Assembly (NCBI RefSeq): GCF_001536285.1
Contig: NZ_FAOZ01000029.1
Span: 49,278-113,277 of the forward strand
DNA from: Parafrankia irregularis
GTDB lineage: Bacteria; Actinomycetota; Actinomycetes; Frankiales; Frankiaceae
DNA: 64,000 nt
Direction of reading: 5' to 3'
Below are positions 43,825 to 51,802 of the stretch, piece by piece. The notes under the pieces were generated by a model. The model searched no databases and had not been told where the DNA came from. It was given only the letters and a program-made list of their open reading frames with translations. Made by a program: the position numbers and the translations under genes. Numbering within the stretch: position 1 is the stretch's first letter; every line of letters starts with the position of its first letter.

Positions 43825-44659
43825 CGCCCGTCCGAACGTCGACTACGGCCCCGGGGAGGTCGCCCGCGAGCACGAGATCCTCCGCAGCCTGGTCGGCTCC
43901 ACCCTTCACGGCACCGCGCTGGACGGCCAGGACGACCGGGACGAGATGGGGATCTCGATCGAACCCCCGGAGTACGCCCTCGGCCTGCACGCCGTGGATG
44001 TGCACAACGGGTCGACCGACGACTCGTTCACCCGCTACGTGTTCCGCACCCAACCGGAAGGCGCCCGCTCGGGACCCGGCGACACCGATCTGGTGATCTA
44101 CAGCCTGCGGCAGTGGCTGAGCCTCGCCGTCTCCGGGAACCCGTCGGTGCTTCTGTTGTTCTGGGTGCCCGACGACGCCCTGATCGTCCGCACCGAGGAG
44201 GGGGACCGGCTGCGCGCACTCGCCCCCGCGGTGGTGTCGCAGCAGGCCGGCGAGCGCTTTCTCCGCTACCTGAGGAACCAGGCCGAACGCATGGACGGCC
44301 TGGGCAGGCGCAACCGGGTTCCGAACCGTCCGGAGCTCGTCGCCGCCCACGGATACGACACGAAATACGCCGCGCAGGCCCTCCGCCTGGGCCTGCAGGG
44401 GTTCGAGCTGATGACCACCGGCATGCTGTCCCTGCCCATGCGGGACGAGAACCGTGAGCAGGTGATGGCCATCCGCCGCGGCGACGTGGACAAGGTCACC
44501 GCCCGCGAAATGATCGACGTGGCGGCGCGAGACCTCGCCGACCTGCTCGACGGCCCGGATCTCCCCGCGTCGTCCCCGCTTCCCCTACGGCCGGACCTCG
44601 ACGCGGTCAACGACTACCTCGCCCAGGCACATCGCCGGGCCTGGGGATGGGCCGCCTGA
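43811..44659 (+). CDS. RlaP-like nucleotidyltransferase (DNA polymerase beta superfamily)
   Basis: 282 residues. The opening LRSLVGSTLHGTALDGQDDR followed by DEMGISIEPPEY is the GS-x-n-D-x-D type active-site region of RlaP (PF10127), an RNA-repair-linked polymerase beta family. QPEGARSGPGDTDLVIYSL and RQWLSLAVSGNPSVLLLF carry the third acidic residue and the following helix. The reaction is probably nucleotide transfer to RNA or a small molecule, unproved. The ATG at 43811 lies inside the phosphoesterase relic. Confidence 0.8.
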   Translation: MVRSDARPNVDYGPGEVAREHEILRSLVGSTLHGTALDGQDDRDEMGISIEPPEYALGLHAVDVHNGSTDDSFTRYVFRTQPEGARSGPGDTDLVIYSLRQWLSLAVSGNPSVLLLFWVPDDALIVRTEEGDRLRALAPAVVSQQAGERFLRYLRNQAERMDGLGRRNRVPNRPELVAAHGYDTKYAAQALRLGLQGFELMTTGMLSLPMRDENREQVMAIRRGDVDKVTAREMIDVAARDLADLLDGPDLPASSPLPLRPDLDAVNDYLAQAHRRAWGWAA

Positions 44660-44688
44660 GCCCGCTTCTCGGCGGCCTGGACGACCAC

Positions 44689-45999
44689 TCATCGATGGCG
44701 GGTGAGGGGCTGGGTGTCGGCATCGAGGTAACCGCCGCCGGCCGGGTCAGCTGTATCCGCGTCGGTCGGCGGTGGGGATTCCGGGCTTGGCGGTAGCGGG
44801 CGTCGTGATGCGGCGAGGGCGGCGATGGCGGTGGTGAGGGGTACCGAGGCGACCAGGGCGACGGTGCCGGCGGCGGTTCGCACGATCTCGGCCCCGACGA
44901 GATCGGTGCCGGCCAGGTCGGCGCTGCTGCGGTCGGCGAGGGTGAACAGGAGCAGGGTCGGGAGGGCGGCACCGGCGTAGGCGAGCACCAGGGTGTAGAC
45001 GCTGGAGGCGATGTGGTCGCGTCCGACCCGCATCCCGGAGCGGTACAGGTGCCGCAGCGAGGCGTGCGGGGCCGCCTCGGAGACCTCCCAGACCGCGGCC
45101 GCCTGCGTGATCGTCATGTCGTTGATCAGGCCAAGTGAGCCGATGATGACACTGGCGAGCACGAGGCCTGGGAGGCTCAGCTGCCCGGCGAACGCCTTGA
45201 GCATCACGTCCTCGTCGGAACCGAGCCCGGTGATGTGGGCGAACCTGATCGCCAGTGCGCCGAAGGCACCGGCCAGGGCCATGCTGGCCAGGGTTCCCAG
45301 CAGTGCGGCGGTCGTGCGGGCCGAGACACCGTGGGCGAGGTAGAGCAGGACGATGACCAGGGCGGCGCCGGTGGTCAGGGCGACCGCGACGGGAGGATGC
45401 CCGTCGAGCAGGGATGGCAACGTGAACCTGACGATCACGAGATAGCTGAGGACGAGGCCGGCGAGTGCCGCCAGCCCGCGCCAACGGGCGACCGCGACGA
45501 CCACGGCGGCGGCGAGGAACGCGATCCAGCCGATGGGGGCGGAGCGTTGGAAGTCCGCGACATAGTAGGTCGCCTGGCCGGCGATGTTCGTCGTGGCGGC
45601 GAGACGGACCTCGTCCCCGGCTTTCAGGACCGGGCCGGTGGGGTCGACGAGGGTGTCGAGATGGACCCGGGCTTCGGCTTCCGGCGCGTCGTCCAGGACG
45701 ACGTCGATCTGGTCGCAGGTTCCCTGCGGCGCCCCCGTACCGGCCAGGTCGGGGCAGGGCCCCCGGCCGGCGCGTTCGATGGTGGCGTCGACGAGCTGGC
45801 CGGAGCCACCCACCAGACCGCGGAGATCCTCCGGTGTCTCGTGGGCGTCGCCAGACGGCCAGAGCAGCACCACTCCGGCCCCGGTGAGGAGCAGGAACAG
45901 TGCGACCGCCACTGCCATGACGATCGTGGCCGGCCGCGACGTCTCGCCGGTTCCGGCTCCGCCACCTCCGCCGCCGCCGTGGTGATGCCCGTGTCCCAT
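44689..45999 (-). CDS. YibE/F family membrane protein
   Basis: 436 residues from the ATG at 45999 (MGHGHHHGGGG). The His/Gly-rich start is followed by a helix, an outer domain with CPDLAGTGAPQGTCDQIDVV, then eight or so helices: GWIAFLAAAVVVAVARWRG, LSLPGLVLASVIIGSLGLI with NDMTITQAAAVWE, and TVALVASVPLTTAIAALAAS. This is the YibE/F pattern. The His-rich N-terminus may bind metal. The function is unknown. An N-terminal extension up to 46437 is open but has no support. Confidence 0.88.
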   Translation of the reverse strand: MGHGHHHGGGGGGGAGTGETSRPATIVMAVAVALFLLLTGAGVVLLWPSGDAHETPEDLRGLVGGSGQLVDATIERAGRGPCPDLAGTGAPQGTCDQIDVVLDDAPEAEARVHLDTLVDPTGPVLKAGDEVRLAATTNIAGQATYYVADFQRSAPIGWIAFLAAAVVVAVARWRGLAALAGLVLSYLVIVRFTLPSLLDGHPPVAVALTTGAALVIVLLYLAHGVSARTTAALLGTLASMALAGAFGALAIRFAHITGLGSDEDVMLKAFAGQLSLPGLVLASVIIGSLGLINDMTITQAAAVWEVSEAAPHASLRHLYRSGMRVGRDHIASSVYTLVLAYAGAALPTLLLFTLADRSSADLAGTDLVGAEIVRTAAGTVALVASVPLTTAIAALAASRRPLPPSPESPPPTDADTADPAGGGYLDADTQPLTRHR

Positions 46000-46352
46000 A
46001 GGTCCGAGTGTGGCCCTTGAGCCCAGCCGCCCCACTGCCCGGTGGGCGGTGGCCAGGCTGTTCTGCGAGGCCAGGTGTATCAAAAGGATCGCCTGGTCAG
46101 CGGCTTGGTCGAGTGAAGATCGGTGACCGGCTGTGGGATGACACGGGGCGGGAGTGGCGTCGCGACCGGGGGGCCGAGGCCCACGCTCCGTGGCGATGAG
46201 CAGCTTCTGGGGTCCGATGCGGGAGGTCATCCGAGCGTGCCTCGCGCCCCGGCGAAGCTCGCGGAGCTCCTCCACCATCGCCAGGGTCTCGCTACCCGTG
46301 GGACTCTCCCACTGATGCCTGCCAACGACAGCCTGCGCGGAGACCGGCCCCG
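46000..46352. other. Divergent intergenic region (353 bp), no gene recognised
   Basis: It separates the YibE/F gene from the FHA-like gene. Open frames exist on both strands but lack motifs. It should hold two promoters; a short T/A-rich patch (ATCAAAAGGATC) lies near 46078-46091. Confidence 0.45.
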
Positions 46353-47243
46353 GTGAGCGCCACCCCCGGTCTCCCCGGCACACAGCTGGTTCTGCTCTAC
46401 CGGCGGGCGGGAGGCCTGAACACCGAGATCGACCCACGCGAGAACGCCCTGCGGGTCGACTCGCGATGGCTGCTACACCCCGGCATGGTTTTCGGCTTCG
46501 GTCGGGCTCCTGCCGGCGTCGACCTCGCGGCCACGCTGCTGACCCCGGAGGGCTCCATCGAGCCGTCCATGCCTCGGCTGGCGGGACGGATCAGCCAGGC
46601 AGGCGGTGGGTGGGCGGTGACCAACTGCTCGACCACCGCCACGAAGCTTCTGCTGACAGCACCCGGGATGTATCGGGAGATCACCCGGTTCAGCCCGCCG
46701 GAGCTGCTTCCCCGCTCCCGTCAGTGGCTGACGCTGAGTTCCCCCGACGGGGATGTGGAACATCGTTTCCAGCTGATCGTGCAGTGGGCCGCGCCATCCC
46801 GGACACCGATCTCCCCGGGGATGCGTTCTGAGCCGTCGGGACCCGGCGACGATGCGGCCTCCCCTGTCACGGCAGTCGCCCCAGCCGTCGGCGTGATCGC
46901 CGGTACCACCGCCACGACGACCGCCGGGGCACCTGATCCGGACTGGTCGGCGGGCGATGTCCGTACCCTCGCCGCCTACTGCTACCCCGAGCTGCGGGGG
47001 CTGCCGCCCCGGCCGCGGGACCGCACCCACCAGACCCTGCGTCTACTGGACCGGCCGTCCGACCGGACGAACGAGAAGTGGCTTGAACGGCAGCTCGGTC
47101 GTCTGCGGCGGGACGCGGGGCAGCGAATCGGGGCGGACCTATGCGGCGAGCACCACACACCGGTATTCGTCAACTACGTGGTGGAGCATCGGATGCTGTT
47201 GGGTTCCGCGCTGCACTCCCTGGAGGACCGCGGCCGAAACTGA
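46353..47243 (+). CDS. Hypothetical protein with FHA-like N-terminus
   Basis: 296 residues, GTG start. LLHPGMVFGFGRAPAGVDLA, then RISQAGGGWAVTNCSTTATK and LPRSRQWLTLSSP, have the spacing of a degenerate forkhead-associated domain, but the conserved phosphothreonine-binding residues (R, SxxH) are not evident. After a disordered linker, the C-terminus (TNEKWLERQLGRLRRDAG, NYVVEHRMLLG) resembles a winged-helix module that follows FHA domains in some actinobacterial proteins. This is a tentative reading. Confidence 0.6.
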   Translation: MSATPGLPGTQLVLLYRRAGGLNTEIDPRENALRVDSRWLLHPGMVFGFGRAPAGVDLAATLLTPEGSIEPSMPRLAGRISQAGGGWAVTNCSTTATKLLLTAPGMYREITRFSPPELLPRSRQWLTLSSPDGDVEHRFQLIVQWAAPSRTPISPGMRSEPSGPGDDAASPVTAVAPAVGVIAGTTATTTAGAPDPDWSAGDVRTLAAYCYPELRGLPPRPRDRTHQTLRLLDRPSDRTNEKWLERQLGRLRRDAGQRIGADLCGEHHTPVFVNYVVEHRMLLGSALHSLEDRGRN

Positions 47244-47321
47244 GACCGTCGGTGCGGCGTAGCCGCTATGAGGGTTGCGCCGCACCGTCCGCTGGTATCT
47301 CCGTTCAGCCCGTGAGAGGGC

Positions 47322-47621
47322 TCAGCCCACGCGGGTTCCGGTGAAGGACATCCCGGGCATGATGCCGGGCTTCGCCTTGCCCGTCATCGTGTCGCCGCTG
47401 ACGGTGGCCGTCGACTTGAGGGTGAGCTTCATCGGAGAGGTGACCGCGACCGACCAGGAGATTTTGTCACCGTCGACCCGGCCGTCGGTGATCTCGAGTG
47501 TCGTGCCGTCCTGAACCATGGAGCCCGTGAATCCGGAGCCGGTGCTCCTGATCGTGAGCTCACCCTTCTGCTCGCCGATCGGTGATGAAAGAATGATTTC
47601 CCAGCGTCCGTCGATGCTCAT
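47322..47621 (-). CDS. Small beta-barrel-like hypothetical protein
   Basis: 99 residues, ATG with GAAGGAG upstream. The repeating pattern of strands, WEIILSSPIGEQKGELTIRS, FTGSMVQDGTTLEITDGRVD, KISWSVAVTSPMKLTLKSTA and TMTGKAKPGIMPGMSFTGTR, belongs to an uncharacterised family with a lipocalin-like fold. It is widespread in bacteria with no known role. Confidence 0.78.
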   Translation of the reverse strand: MSIDGRWEIILSSPIGEQKGELTIRSTGSGFTGSMVQDGTTLEITDGRVDGDKISWSVAVTSPMKLTLKSTATVSGDTMTGKAKPGIMPGMSFTGTRVG

Positions 47622-47753
47622 GCGCGCCCGCTCCTTCGCCGTTGGAACAGCTGACAGCGCTTTATATCGCCTTCGGTTGGGCGCGCGCCCAAATCGGCAC
47701 CTGAATAGCCGGGAATCGGCTGGCCGGCCGGCCGGGTGGTACCCGGATAATCC

Positions 47754-47817
47754 CTCCGCGGCTCCGCGGCTCCGCGGCTCCGCGGCTCCGCGGCTCCGCG
47801 GCTCCGCGGCTCCGCGG
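47754..47817. repeat. Eight exact copies of an 8-bp tandem repeat
   Basis: CTCCGCGG is repeated eight times without a change. Each unit contains CCGCGG, a palindrome. The array lies between two minus-strand genes, about 130 bp upstream of the 47621 start, so it may affect expression of that gene. Perfect identity suggests recent slippage growth. Confidence 0.95.
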
Positions 47818-47853
47818 CGACGTGCTCGGGACGTCGCCGCGGAGCCACCGCGG

Positions 47854-48732
47854 TCAGTCCTTGCCGAGCTGGGGCTCCGCGGCGCGTCTGTTCGCCGCGC
47901 CGTCGAGAAGGTCGGCCACCGTCCGCCGCGGTGCGTCGGAGGCGGCGGGAGCGTTCTCGGCCCCGAACCGGCGCAGCAGCTCGCCGCGGACCGCCGCCGG
48001 GTTGCCGGTGACGACGCGCTGCAGCAGCTGGTCCTTCTCCGCGGCGGGTAGCCCCGTCACCCAGGCCTCGAGTCGCTCGGAGCCCGCGCCACCCGTCGCC
48101 TCGGCGGGAGCCGGGCTCGCCTCGGCGGAGACCGCGAGCAGGTCGTCGTCGAGGCGGAGGAAGGCCACCAGCTCACGCTGCGGGGCGGTGAGGCTGCCCA
48201 GCCCGGCGGGGACGGGTGGTTCGAGCTCGTCCTCCGCGTCGTCGTCGAAGGCGTTCTCGTCGCGCTCCCAGGATCCGTACGCCGCCAGCCAGGCCAGGTA
48301 CAGCGCCCGGTGGTCGCCGGCGGCGAGCTCGTCGCGAAGGCCGGCGAACGGTGCCAGCGACCATTCCGCCGCGGACTCCTCGCTGTCGGCTTCATCTTCG
48401 CTCGACAGCTCGAGGATCAGGTGTTCGTCCGTCGTCCAGGCGCCGACCTGACCGTCAACGAAGTAGGGCTCCGCCGCGTCGAAGGGCAGCAGCTTGGTCG
48501 GCAGCCTGAGCAGCAGCCGCCGTGAACCCCAGTCCGCGTAGTACAGATGGGCGTCGTAGTAGGCCTCGACCAGTTCGTCGGGCTGGCCGCTGAAGTCGCC
48601 CCCGTCGTACTCGTCGACGAAGCTGGTGGCCGTGATCTGTGCCCGCTTCGACAGCGCGCGCACCTCGTCCTGCGCGTCGGTGTCGAGCGGCTCGTCGACG
48701 GCGAGGAACTCGTAGTACTGATACTCGCTCAA
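47854..48732 (-). CDS. Conserved hypothetical actinobacterial protein (SEYQYYEF N-terminus)
   Basis: 292 residues. The opening MSEYQYYEFLAVDEPLD, then YYDAHLYYADWGSRRLLLRL and PYFVDGQVGAWTTDEHLIL, form a family seen in many actinobacteria. The C-terminal 150 residues are acidic and helical (LPAAEKDQLLQRVVTG). No catalytic motif is seen. The protein appears soluble and cytosolic. Confidence 0.75.
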   Translation of the reverse strand: MSEYQYYEFLAVDEPLDTDAQDEVRALSKRAQITATSFVDEYDGGDFSGQPDELVEAYYDAHLYYADWGSRRLLLRLPTKLLPFDAAEPYFVDGQVGAWTTDEHLILELSSEDEADSEESAAEWSLAPFAGLRDELAAGDHRALYLAWLAAYGSWERDENAFDDDAEDELEPPVPAGLGSLTAPQRELVAFLRLDDDLLAVSAEASPAPAEATGGAGSERLEAWVTGLPAAEKDQLLQRVVTGNPAAVRGELLRRFGAENAPAASDAPRRTVADLLDGAANRRAAEPQLGKD

Positions 48733-48938
48733 CGCGCACCTCGCTGGCCGGTGGTTGGTGGTGTGGTGGTCGTGGTGGTGTGGTGGACGTGATGTGAACG
48801 GGGTTACCGATCCCTGCGCCCGCCTATGGGACGTCTACCACGTCCACGGCCGCGGCTCGGCAGCGGGAGTCGCTGTGGTCGTCGGCGGCCGACCGTGATC
48901 ATCCTGGCGGGGGATGGGCGGCGATATCCTTGCCGGCC
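48733..48938. repeat. G/T-rich simple-sequence tract (48749-48788) upstream of divergent genes
   Basis: The plus strand has repeated GGTGGT and GTGGTG units with about ten GG pairs in 40 bases. It is a simple repeat and could fold as a two-layer G-quadruplex. It sits between the starts of the conserved hypothetical gene and the methyltransferase gene. Confidence 0.6.
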
Positions 48939-49607
48939 ATGGACTCTTCCGCCGCGGAGCGTCACTGGGTTGGTTGGCATCGTCGCTACGACCTGCCGGG
49001 CTCGTCGTTGAGCCGGCGGCTGGCCCTCGTCCAACGGCGGCTGCGGGAGGCACTGGACGAACAGCCCGCCGGAGAGATCCGAGTGCTGAGCATGTGCGCC
49101 GGGCAGGGGCGCGACATCCTCGGTGTGCTGCCGGATCACGCCCGCCGCGGGGATGTGCGGGCCAGGCTCGTCGAGCTCGACCCCGACCTCGCCGCCGACG
49201 CCGAGCGCGCGGCCCTCGCCGCCGGGCTGGGCGGGGTGGAGGTCGTGCACGGCGACGCCTCGGTCACCGCCGTGTACGAGCCGGTCGCGCCGGTGCACAT
49301 CGCCCTGGTCTGCGGGGTGTTCGGCAACATCGCCGATGCCGATGTGCGGCACACCGTCGAACAGCTGCCGCGGCTGTGCCGGCCCGCCGCGACCGTGATC
49401 TGGACCCGGCACCGCCGCCCACCCGATCTCACGCCCACCATCCGCTCCTGGTTCGCCGGCGCCGGTTTCGCGGAGAAGGGATTCGACGGCGAGGACGGAT
49501 TCCTCATGGGGGTGGGCACCCACCGGCTGGTGGGGCAGCCGCTGCCCTACCAGCGGGATGTCCGGCTGTTCGACTTCGTCGGCGACGGCGAGGACGCCCA
49601 CCGGTAG
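48939..49607 (+). CDS. Class I SAM-dependent methyltransferase
   Basis: 222 residues from the ATG at 48939. WVGWHRRYDLPGSSLSRRL opens the protein; EIRVLSMCAGQGRDILGVLP is SAM motif I; VRARLVELDPDLAADAERAA carries the acidic residue binding the ribose. The family is uncharacterised but common in actinobacteria, usually at about 220 residues. The substrate is unknown. Confidence 0.85.
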   Translation: MDSSAAERHWVGWHRRYDLPGSSLSRRLALVQRRLREALDEQPAGEIRVLSMCAGQGRDILGVLPDHARRGDVRARLVELDPDLAADAERAALAAGLGGVEVVHGDASVTAVYEPVAPVHIALVCGVFGNIADADVRHTVEQLPRLCRPAATVIWTRHRRPPDLTPTIRSWFAGAGFAEKGFDGEDGFLMGVGTHRLVGQPLPYQRDVRLFDFVGDGEDAHR

Positions 49608-49621
49608 CCGACCGCACCGGG

Positions 49622-49678
49622 GCAGCGGCCCGGCCGGCAGGCAGCGGCCCGGCCGGCAGGCAGCGGCCCGGCCGGCAG
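49622..49678. repeat. Three exact 19-bp tandem repeats
   Basis: GCAGCGGCCCGGCCGGCAG occurs three times head to tail, each with an internal GGCCGGCC-like palindrome. The array lies between the methyltransferase stop and the AAA-PD-(D/E)XK gene and might act as a terminator or attenuator. Confidence 0.9.
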
Positions 49679-49756
49679 GCGACGGCCAGATCATCACACG
49701 TAGGGTGGTGTGCGGAGCACGCGCTGCTCGCTGGCATGCGGAGGGAGGGCGCGCGG

Positions 49757-51334
49757 ATGGCACGCCGTTTCAACACCGCCGGTCCGTGCGATCCGATCCG
49801 CCACCACATGATCCCGGCGCTGTCACGGCTGCCGGAGGCGCCCGGGCTGGTAGCGCAGGAGGCGTTCTTCGTCGTTCACGCTCCCCGGCAGACGGGCAAG
49901 ACGACGGCCCTGCGAGTGCTCGCGCACGAGCTGACGGCCCGGGGCCGGTTCGCCGCGCTGCACTTCTCCTGCGAGACGGCCGAGGCCGCGGGCGACGACT
50001 ACGACGCGGCGGCCCGCGACATCCTCTTCCAGATCCGGGTCCGTGCCGAGGACAATCTTCCGGCGGAGCTGCGACCGCCTGCCTGGCCCGCGGCGCCCGC
50101 GGGCTCCCAGCTCTCGGCCGCGTTGCGGGCGTGGGCCCAGGCCTGCCCCCGACCACTGGTGCTGTTCTTCGACGAGGTCGACGCGGTCCGCGGGCAGAGC
50201 CTGGTCAGCGTGCTTCCCCAGCTACGGGCGGGCTTTCCCGACCGGCCGCGGGACTTTCCCGCCTCGGCGGTGCTCTGTGGCCTGCGCGACGTGAGCGAGT
50301 ACAAGGCCCTCGCAGGCGGCGACCCGTCCCGACTCGGGACGGCCAGCCCGTTCAACGTCAAGCTGAAGTCGCTGCGGCTGGGTGACTTCAGCCCGGACGA
50401 GGTGGCCGAGCTCTACAGCCAGCACACGGCCGAGACGGGCCAGGAGTTCAGCCCGGCCGCGCTGGCCCGGGCCTACGAGCTGACGGGTGGCCAGCCGTGG
50501 CTGGTCAACGCCCTGGCCCGCGAGGTCGTCGAGGAGATCGCGGTGCCGACCTCCGAGACGATCACGGCCAGGCACCTGGACGAGGCCAAGGAGCGGCTGA
50601 TCCTGGCTCGGGCCACCCACCTGGACTCGCTCGCGTCGAAGCTCGCCGAGCCCCGGGTGCAGCGGATCCTGAGCCCGGTGCTCGCCGGCGGCTCGCTGCC
50701 GCTGGAGCCCTACGACGATGACGTCGCCTACGTGCGTGACCTCGGTCTGATCGCGCCCAACCCGCCGGTCCGGATCGCGAACCCGATCTACCGGGAGGTG
50801 ATCGCGCGGGTGCTGTCGAGCAGCATTCAGGAGAGTGTGACGGCCAGCCCGCGGTCGTTCATCCGCTCCGATAACTCGTTCGACTTCCGGAAGGTGCTCG
50901 TCGAGTTCGCCGGCTGGTGGACGGAGAACGGTGAGTTCCTCACCCGCCGCGGCTACTACGACGAAGCGGCTCCACAGCTCATCTTCATGGGATACCTGCA
51001 GCGCGTCGTGAATGGCGGCGGTTACGTCGAAAGGGAGTTCGCCGTCGGTTCAGGCCGCGTCGACCTGCACGTCCGCTGGCCCTACACCACCCCCGGCGGC
51101 GAGCGGTGTGAGCAGCGTGAGGCCGTCGAGCTCAAGACCTGGCGCGAGGGCCGGGGCAATCCGCTGAAAGCCGGTCTCCGGCAGCTCGACCAGTACCTCG
51201 ACCGCCTCCATCTTTCCACCGGCACGCTCATGATCTTCGACCAGCGTCCCGCCGCGCCGCCCATCGACGAGCGCACCGCCATCACCACCACAACCAGTCC
51301 CGCCGGCCGCACGGTGACCGTGCTGAACGGCTGA
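49757..51334 (+). CDS. AAA+ ATPase with C-terminal PD-(D/E)XK nuclease-like domain
   Basis: 525 residues, ATG with GGAGGG upstream. Walker A is APRQTGKTTALRVL near residue 45 and Walker B is PLVLFFDEVDAV near 140. After a winged-helix region, the C-terminal part reads YVEREFAVGSGRVDLHVRWP and EAVELKTWREG, with the D and E-x-K of a PD-(D/E)XK fold. This combination (AAA with a DUF1703-like nuclease) is common in bacterial genomes and often linked to mobile DNA or defence. Its role here is not known; no partner gene is evident. Confidence 0.82.
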   Translation: MARRFNTAGPCDPIRHHMIPALSRLPEAPGLVAQEAFFVVHAPRQTGKTTALRVLAHELTARGRFAALHFSCETAEAAGDDYDAAARDILFQIRVRAEDNLPAELRPPAWPAAPAGSQLSAALRAWAQACPRPLVLFFDEVDAVRGQSLVSVLPQLRAGFPDRPRDFPASAVLCGLRDVSEYKALAGGDPSRLGTASPFNVKLKSLRLGDFSPDEVAELYSQHTAETGQEFSPAALARAYELTGGQPWLVNALAREVVEEIAVPTSETITARHLDEAKERLILARATHLDSLASKLAEPRVQRILSPVLAGGSLPLEPYDDDVAYVRDLGLIAPNPPVRIANPIYREVIARVLSSSIQESVTASPRSFIRSDNSFDFRKVLVEFAGWWTENGEFLTRRGYYDEAAPQLIFMGYLQRVVNGGGYVEREFAVGSGRVDLHVRWPYTTPGGERCEQREAVELKTWREGRGNPLKAGLRQLDQYLDRLHLSTGTLMIFDQRPAAPPIDERTAITTTTSPAGRTVTVLNG

Positions 51335-51429
51335 TCATCTGATCCCGCGTCCGACCGCCCGAGTTTCGCGGCTTCCGCGTCATCGGATACAGGTGCCGCA
51401 CCGGTGGCCCTGGCGGCGCGGAGGCCTTG

Positions 51430-51732
51430 CTACGAGGCCAGCCGCTCGCGTGGGTCGCGATCCGATCCGGCCGGATCGGACGTGGTGGCCGGCTGGTTGA
51501 TCTCGGCCCACACCTCGTCGAGGGAGAGGCGCAGGACGTCGGCGATCGCCGCGATGGTCGGGAAGGAGGGGGTGGCCACCCGGCCGGACTCGATCTTTCG
51601 GAGTGTCTCCGGTGAGACGCCCGCCGCCAGGGCGATGGTGAGCATCGAGCGCTCACCGCGGGCTCGCCGGAGGAGGGCGCCGAGGCGCTGACCGCGCTCG
51701 ACCTCGGCGGCAGTGAGCGGCAACCTGACCAC
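51430..51732 (-). CDS. XRE-family helix-turn-helix regulator
   Basis: 100 residues. The helix-turn-helix reads LTIALAAGVSPETLRKIESG followed by RVATPSFPTIAAIADVLRLS. It starts 70 bp from the divergent methionine aminopeptidase gene and probably binds the palindrome between them. Confidence 0.88.
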   Translation of the reverse strand: MVRLPLTAAEVERGQRLGALLRRARGERSMLTIALAAGVSPETLRKIESGRVATPSFPTIAAIADVLRLSLDEVWAEINQPATTSDPAGSDRDPRERLAS

Positions 51733-51745
51733 GGGACCGATTGTA

Positions 51746-51755
51746 ATACCGGTAT
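51746..51755. promoter_or_regulatory. Palindrome ATACCGGTAT in AT-rich divergent promoter
   Basis: A perfect 10-bp dyad lies in an AT-rich patch (unusual in this genome) midway between the XRE and aminopeptidase starts. Its position fits an operator for the XRE regulator overlapping the promoter elements of both genes. Confidence 0.6.
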
Positions 51756-51802
51756 AGTATGGCCGGGATAATTATTGGGGATGTGTGGGAGGGGTGCCGC
51801 GC

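Noticed and set aside
46000..46437. N-terminal extension of the YibE/F protein by 146 codons
   Set aside because: The His/Gly-rich start at 45999 precedes the first membrane helix as expected; the extension shows no domain.
49622..49678. 19-bp repeats as a CRISPR array
   Set aside because: The copies are contiguous with no spacers, and there are no cas genes in the window.
51408..51419. 12-base match to the 3' end of tRNA-Lys as a possible att site of an integrated island
   Set aside because: A 12-base match in such GC-rich DNA is expected by chance, and no integrase is present between the two sites.
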